This document shows, piece after piece, positions 6,248-10,453 of a stretch of DNA of 10,453 bases. The translations under genes were made by a program, and so were the position numbers. Source of the DNA: Myxococcales bacterium (GTDB taxonomy: Bacteria; Myxococcota_A; Bradymonadia; Bradymonadales; Bradymonadaceae); the NCBI GenBank assembly GCA_007120915.1, contig SKMT01000219.1, forward strand, positions 1-10,453, in the 5' to 3' direction. How positions within the stretch are numbered: position 1 is the first letter of the stretch; each line of letters starts with the position of its first letter. Below the pieces are notes generated by a model. The model made no database searches, had not been told where the DNA came from, and worked only from the letters and a program-made list of their open reading frames with translations.

Positions 6248-8821
6248 ATGGACACTCTGGAACCATTTCTCGAAATCCCCATCGAGCACCCGTCGCTGAT
6301 CTTTGCGGTGGTCATGGTGCTGTTGTTGATCGCACCTCTGACGGCCAGGAAGCTTCGACTGCCGGGGATTGTGGGGCTTTTGATCGCCGGGGCGATTGCC
6401 GGGCCAAACGCCCTGGGGCTGTTCGAGCGCGATGCCACCTTCCAGTTGTTGGGTCAGGTGGGGCTGGTGTACATCATGTTTCTGGCCGGGCTCGAGATCG
6501 ATATCAACCGGTTCATCAAGTACAAAAATCACAGCATCGGGTTTGGGGCGGTGACCTTTCTGATCCCCCAGACGCTGGGGACCATCGCCGCAATCTACAT
6601 TCTGGACATGGACTTCCTGGTCGCCGTGTTGCTGGCCAGCATGTTCGCCTCTCACACCCTGATTGGCTACCCGGCGATCAGCAAACTTGGCCTGTCGAAG
6701 AACACGGCGGTAACCAGCGCCGTGGGGGGAACCATTATCACCGACACCGCCGCGCTGTTGGTGCTGGCGATTGTGCTGGGGGCGACCGCCGAAGGAGGGC
6801 TGGACGCGGCGTTCTGGATCACCCTGGTGGTAGGGCTGACGGTGTACATCCTGCTGGTGTTCTTCACGATTCCCAAGATCGGGCGTTGGTTTTTCCGCAA
6901 GGTCTCCAGCGAGGGGGTTCTCGAATACGTCTTCGTGCTCTCTGTGGTCTTTCTGGCCGCCGTGCTCAGCGAGGTGGCCGGGGTCAAAGACATCATCGGC
7001 GCCTTTCTTGCCGGGCTGGCACTGAACCGGCTGATCCCGGAGTCGTCGACGCTGATGAACCGCATCGAATTTGTGGGCAATGCGCTGTTCATCCCCTTCT
7101 TTCTGGTGTCCGTGGGGATGCTGGTGGACGTGCAGGTGTTGCTCGAAGGGGTGGACGCTCTCCTGGTTGCGGCGGTGATGGTCGTCAGCGTGATCCTCGG
7201 GAAGTTTCTGGCGGCGAAGGCCGGACAGAAGGTGCTGGGCCAGAGCTCCGATGAGGCGATGGTAGTCTTCGGGCTGACCGTCGCCCAGGCCGCGGCGACC
7301 CTGGCGGTGGTGCTGGTGGCCTTCGACGAGGGACTGTTCGACGAGGCGGTGCTCAACGGGGCAATCGTAATGATCGCGGTGACCTGCTTTATCTCGCCGA
7401 TGGTCATCGAGCGGTGGGGCAAGAAGATGGCCGTTGCGCAACAAGAGGGCGACGGCGGTGAGCCCACGGAAGCCCCGCAGCGTTTTCTGGTGCCCATGGC
7501 CTACAAGAAGACCTCGGAGAACCTGCTCGATATGACGTTTGCGCTTCGCGATCACCACTCCGAGGAGCCGGTGTTTCCCCTCACCGTGGTTCCCCACGAG
7601 GGAGACACCACCGCCCAGATCGCCGATGCCGAGGAGATGCTCTCCGAAGCGGTGGTCCACGGGTCGGCCGCCGAAGTACCGGTGGTTCCGCTGACGCGCG
7701 TCGATCACAACCCGGCAAGCGGGATCACCCGCGCGGCCATCGAGCGGCGCATCTCCGACATCGTCGTCGGCTGGAAGGGCCCGGGGGAGACGAAACGCGG
7801 GGTGTTCGGAAGAGTGACCGACCAGATGCTCGAGGAGACCGAACAGCAGACGATGATCTGCAGCCTCACCCAGCCCATCGCCACCTTCAAGCGGGTGGTC
7901 GTGGTGTTCCCGCCGCGCATCGAATACCACCAGGGCTACTCCCGGGCGATCCGAGACATCAAGCACATGGCAAATGAATTGGGCGCGCTGTTCACCGGGC
8001 TGTGCCTCAAAGATGAGATGAGCAAGATCCGCGACCGCGTCGACACCATCGAACCGGAGTTGGCAACCTCCTTCGTCGGTTTCGGATCCATGGAGGACCT
8101 GGTGCAGACGCTGAAGCGGCGGGTCGAAGAAAATGATCTCATCCTCTGTCTGACCGCCCGCAAAGGCACGGTGGCCTGGACACCTCAGCTCGAACAGATG
8201 CCGGGGCGAATGGCGGAGTTGTCCGACTACTCGGTGGCATTCCTCTATCTGACGGATCTTCAACTGGAGCAGATGGACCGGGCTCCGACAAAAACCACCG
8301 CCAGCTATCTGAGCCCCCGGCGCATTCTCCCCCGTCTTCAGGCCGACTCGGAGACCGAAGCGGTACAGACGCTGCTCGAAACACATTTCCAGACCGACGA
8401 TCCGCAACTGCAGCAGTTGGTGGAGGAACTGGTCAGCGAACGCCGCGGAATGGCCAGAGAGTTAACCAACGAGACGCTTCTTCTCAACGCCCGTTCGGAG
8501 GCGATCAGCCGCACCCGTGTGTTCTTTGGGACCTTCCCCGCCGGCGTGGAGGCAGGGCGCGATGATGAGACGATTCACGCCATCTTTATCGTGCTCAGCC
8601 CCATGGACACCCCCCTTCAGAAACACCTGGATCTTTTCTCGGAGGTCGGCAACATCGTCACTCGCATCGGCGACATCGATGCCCTGGGTGCGATTGACGA
8701 CAAGGTTCGGCTCCTCGAAGAGATCCGGCGGCTCGCCGCCGACAAGTCCGCCAGCTTCCCCGCTCGCCGCGAGGTCGCTGACCTGCGCTCGCTGCAGGAT
8801 ATCGATGGTAGCACCTGGTAG
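6248..8821 (+). CDS. CPA2 cation:proton antiporter with USP-like tail and degenerate PTS EIIA-like domain
   Basis: An 857-residue protein. Residues 15-390 are a CPA2 (KefB/NapA-like) sodium or potassium/proton exchanger with about 12-13 membrane helices. Visible family features are LRLPGIVGLLIAGAIAGP (37-53), FLAGLEID (78-85), the ion-site helix GTIITDTAALLVLA with Thr165-Asp166, and FIPFFLVSVGM (281-291). The cytosolic tail has a universal-stress-protein-like region at about 411-535. It contains Gly508-2-Gly511-9-Gly521, the spacing of the USP ATP-binding motif, but with Arg after the last Gly where Ser/Thr is usual. A second, poorer USP-like region spans about 545-670. Residues about 698-835 resemble a PTS EIIA type-2 (fructose/nitrogen) domain: LVEELVSERRG, then LLLNARSEA, where Asn747 occupies the position of the phosphorylated His. 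No Shine-Dalgarno is visible before the ATG. It heads the rightward operon. Likely role: a proton-coupled monovalent cation exchanger gated by nucleotide or partner binding to its tail. The transported ion cannot be told from the sequence. Confidence 0.9.
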   Translation: MDTLEPFLEIPIEHPSLIFAVVMVLLLIAPLTARKLRLPGIVGLLIAGAIAGPNALGLFERDATFQLLGQVGLVYIMFLAGLEIDINRFIKYKNHSIGFGAVTFLIPQTLGTIAAIYILDMDFLVAVLLASMFASHTLIGYPAISKLGLSKNTAVTSAVGGTIITDTAALLVLAIVLGATAEGGLDAAFWITLVVGLTVYILLVFFTIPKIGRWFFRKVSSEGVLEYVFVLSVVFLAAVLSEVAGVKDIIGAFLAGLALNRLIPESSTLMNRIEFVGNALFIPFFLVSVGMLVDVQVLLEGVDALLVAAVMVVSVILGKFLAAKAGQKVLGQSSDEAMVVFGLTVAQAAATLAVVLVAFDEGLFDEAVLNGAIVMIAVTCFISPMVIERWGKKMAVAQQEGDGGEPTEAPQRFLVPMAYKKTSENLLDMTFALRDHHSEEPVFPLTVVPHEGDTTAQIADAEEMLSEAVVHGSAAEVPVVPLTRVDHNPASGITRAAIERRISDIVVGWKGPGETKRGVFGRVTDQMLEETEQQTMICSLTQPIATFKRVVVVFPPRIEYHQGYSRAIRDIKHMANELGALFTGLCLKDEMSKIRDRVDTIEPELATSFVGFGSMEDLVQTLKRRVEENDLILCLTARKGTVAWTPQLEQMPGRMAELSDYSVAFLYLTDLQLEQMDRAPTKTTASYLSPRRILPRLQADSETEAVQTLLETHFQTDDPQLQQLVEELVSERRGMARELTNETLLLNARSEAISRTRVFFGTFPAGVEAGRDDETIHAIFIVLSPMDTPLQKHLDLFSEVGNIVTRIGDIDALGAIDDKVRLLEEIRRLAADKSASFPARREVADLRSLQDIDGSTW

Positions 8822-8882
8822 TCTGGCGAGGCCGAGTGGTGATGGCCAGAAAGCAGTTCAATGATCGCAGCAATTGGATGAA

Positions 8883-10352
8883 ATGGTCACCTCGTTACTA
8901 CAGCGATTGATGGAACGAGTCGCCCGTCGTTTCCCGCGGCTGGCCATTTTGATGGCCACGTTGAAGTCGGCGCGCAGACAACTGTTCTGGGTGCTGGTGT
9001 CGGTGGTGCTGTGGGTGGTGATCATGGCGTTTCCCACCCCGGAAGCACTGGGGATGGAGGGGCAGTTGGCGGTGGCGCTGGTGGCAGCGGCGTGCGTGCT
9101 GTTTGCCACGGAGGCGATTCCACTGCCGGCGATCGGGTTGTTGATCCCGGTGTACCAGGTCATCGTCGGCAGACAGGAGACCGAACAGGTTACCAACTGG
9201 ATGATGAGCAATGCCCTTCTGTTCTTGATGGGCACGCTGATGTTGGTGGCGGCGCTGACGGCACGGGGGCTGGACAAGAATATCGCGCTGTTCATCCTCA
9301 CCCGGGTCGGCTCCAACGTCTACGCCGTGGTCTTCGGGGTAATCGCCGGTTCGGCACTTCTGGCGGGGTTTATGTCCGATGCAGCAGCGGCGCTGATGTT
9401 GGCGCCGGTGCTGGGGATGATCAGCATTATCCGCGACTCCTACGAGGGGAGTACGGAAAACCTGACGAAACTGCTGGTGTTCTCCGTTGGGTTCGGGGCC
9501 ATCGTCGGCAGCCCCTACACCCCCGCCGGCGGTGCGCGAAACGTGATTATGCTCGACTACATGTCGACTCTCGGGGGGGTGGACGTGTCGTTTTTTCAGT
9601 GGACGCTGTACATGCTGCCGTTCACCCTGGTGATGGTGGGGGTGCTGACGTTTCTTCTCCCCAGGATTTTCCCCCCTGAGATCAAAGATCTGTCCACCGC
9701 CGTGCAGGCGCTTCGTTTGGAGGTCGAAGAGCGACCCTTCGGAATTGACCAGATCGTAGTGCTGTTGGTGTTTGGGATCACCGTGGTGTTGTGGCTGTCC
9801 GTCGGCGATCTGTTTGGGATCGGCATCATCGCCATCGGCGCTGCAGCAGTACTTCTGGTATTTGGAGCCGTAGAGTGGCGACACTACCAGCGTGACGTGG
9901 ACTGGGGTGTGTTGATCATCTACATCGGGGCGATCTCGCTGGGTGGATACACCGCTCAGACCGGCGCGGCTTCCTGGGTCGCTGACTCCTTCCTGGGGCT
10001 GACCGCCGCGCTGGGGCTGGAAGATGGAAATCCACTGGTGATGCTGGTGTCGGTGCTGGTCACGGGGATGACCTCTTCGATGTCCGCCGGAGCCACCACC
10101 AGTGTGCTGGGCCCCATCGTCATCGAGATCGGTGCGCAGACCGGCATCCCCGTGGTGATTATGGGGCTGGCCACAGCACTGGCTTCGTCGTTCGGTTTCA
10201 TGCTGATTGTCTCCACTCCGGGCAACGCCATCATCTATGCCTCCGGCTATCTGTCGGCCACCGACTTCATTAAAGCCGGGTTCTGGGCGATGCTTTGTGC
10301 GTTCGCGGTCTTCTTTCTGATACTGTTCTTCTACTGGCCCCTTCTGGTGTAA
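8883..10352 (+). CDS. DASS/SLC13-family sodium:anion symporter with altered SNT motifs
   Basis: A 489-residue inner-membrane transporter of the divalent anion:sodium symporter (DASS, SLC13) family, which usually imports dicarboxylates, citrate or sulfate with sodium. It has two inverted halves. The first has TEAIPLPAIGLLIPV (residues about 76-90), the hairpin motif MSDAAAALMLAP (164-175) and GSPYTPAGGARN (209-220). The second has SMSAGATTSVLGPI (399-412) and VSTPGNAIIYASGYL (443-457), the last matching the family's ATPPNA(I/V) signature closely. Both Ser-Asn-Thr substrate/sodium motifs are changed, to Ser-Asp-Ala and Ser-Ala-Gly. Length is normal for the family. About 35 mostly basic N-terminal residues precede the first helix. 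The start is uncertain: ATG at 8883 is preferred, with GGATGA just upstream; TTG at 8874 and ATG at 8910 are alternatives. The gene lies 61 bases after the antiporter and 57 before a USP gene, probably in one operon. The substrate is unknown. Confidence 0.88.
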   Translation: MVTSLLQRLMERVARRFPRLAILMATLKSARRQLFWVLVSVVLWVVIMAFPTPEALGMEGQLAVALVAAACVLFATEAIPLPAIGLLIPVYQVIVGRQETEQVTNWMMSNALLFLMGTLMLVAALTARGLDKNIALFILTRVGSNVYAVVFGVIAGSALLAGFMSDAAAALMLAPVLGMISIIRDSYEGSTENLTKLLVFSVGFGAIVGSPYTPAGGARNVIMLDYMSTLGGVDVSFFQWTLYMLPFTLVMVGVLTFLLPRIFPPEIKDLSTAVQALRLEVEERPFGIDQIVVLLVFGITVVLWLSVGDLFGIGIIAIGAAAVLLVFGAVEWRHYQRDVDWGVLIIYIGAISLGGYTAQTGAASWVADSFLGLTAALGLEDGNPLVMLVSVLVTGMTSSMSAGATTSVLGPIVIEIGAQTGIPVVIMGLATALASSFGFMLIVSTPGNAIIYASGYLSATDFIKAGFWAMLCAFAVFFLILFFYWPLLV

Positions 10353-10409
10353 CCTCAACGAAACTGGAAACGCGCAACCCTATCCACACCCGTACAAAGG
10401 TGAACAACG

Positions 10410-10453
10410 ATGCGCATCCTGATCTGTTCTGACGGCAGCAAGTGGGCTCAAAA
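10410..10453 (+). CDS. Universal stress protein (UspA family), N-terminus only
   Basis: The first 14 codons give MRILICSDGSKWAQ, after which the window ends. The opening beta strand followed by S/T-D-G-S is the standard start of UspA-family proteins, whose Asp contacts the adenine of ATP in ATP-binding members. A good ribosome site, AAAGG at 10396-10400, sits 9 bases upstream of the ATG. The gene lies 57 bases after the anion symporter on the same strand, with no terminator visible between them. The context suggests a soluble nucleotide-binding regulator of the adjacent transporters. ATP binding cannot be judged without the C-terminal Gly-rich motif. Confidence 0.75.
   Translation, partial: MRILICSDGSKWAQ

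Noticed and set aside
6075..6266. A 63-codon minus-strand open frame ending with an ATGA overlap at the 6078 start, a possible leader peptide
   Set aside because: It begins inside the divergent gene, so transcription would have to start there, and it has no ribosome site or recognisable sequence. The ATGA overlap and the ATGATGATG run before it are noted but not enough.
6167..8407. A 746-codon open frame on the minus strand opposite the rightward antiporter
   Set aside because: His/Gln/Arg-rich antisense shadow with no membrane segments or recognisable domain; the plus-strand gene has strong family motifs.
8898..10358. A 486-codon open frame on the minus strand opposite the anion symporter
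   Set aside because: Same kind of antisense shadow, extremely rich in His, Gln and Arg; no initiation signal or motif.
10353..10409. Possible terminator between the anion symporter and the USP gene
   Set aside because: No GC-rich hairpin followed by a T-run is visible; only a ribosome site for the next gene.

Overview
The window is a gene-dense, high-GC stretch (by eye roughly 60% GC) from a bacterium. It holds a divergent cluster of ion-transport genes. Long CPA2-type antiporters with large cytosolic regulatory tails, together with the base composition, are compatible with a deltaproteobacterial-type lineage such as Myxococcota or Bradymonadota. No rRNA or marker gene is present, so this placement is only a guess. 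No mobile elements, tRNAs, CRISPR arrays or integration scars were seen, and no gene-free stretch exceeds 300 bases.

Left half (positions 1-6078), all on the minus strand and reading leftward from about 6078: (1) a 451-residue CPA2-like membrane protein with a predicted signal peptide; (2) overlapping it by 8 bases, a 1512-residue protein that fuses a CPA2 sodium/proton-antiporter-like membrane domain, about 700 residues of glutamine-rich coiled-coil and helical sequence, a P-loop ATPase of AAA/STAND type and a C-terminal winged-helix-like domain; (3) 15 bases further on, the start of a small-membrane-segment protein cut by the window edge, possibly a mechanosensitive (MscS-type) channel. Tight spacing indicates one operon.

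Centre (6079-6247): a 169-base divergent intergenic region containing a perfect 7-2-7 inverted repeat that could be an operator.

Right half (6248-10453), all on the plus strand: (4) an 857-residue CPA2 antiporter that keeps the Thr-Asp ion-site motif and carries a long tail with two universal-stress-protein-like regions and a PTS EIIA-like domain whose phosphorylatable histidine position is Asn; (5) a DASS/SLC13-family anion symporter with altered SNT signature motifs; (6) the first 14 codons of a universal stress protein.

Taken together, the locus looks like a module for sodium, proton and anion homeostasis with unusual nucleotide-sensing attachments: an ATPase fused to one antiporter, USP-like domains on another, and a free USP beside it. 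The most unusual element is the antiporter-coiled-coil-ATPase fusion paired with a second antiporter-like subunit that lacks an acidic residue at the expected ion site. This suggests a heteromeric, ATP-gated transporter or sensor. That functional reading is inference; the domain order and residue changes are read directly from the translation.
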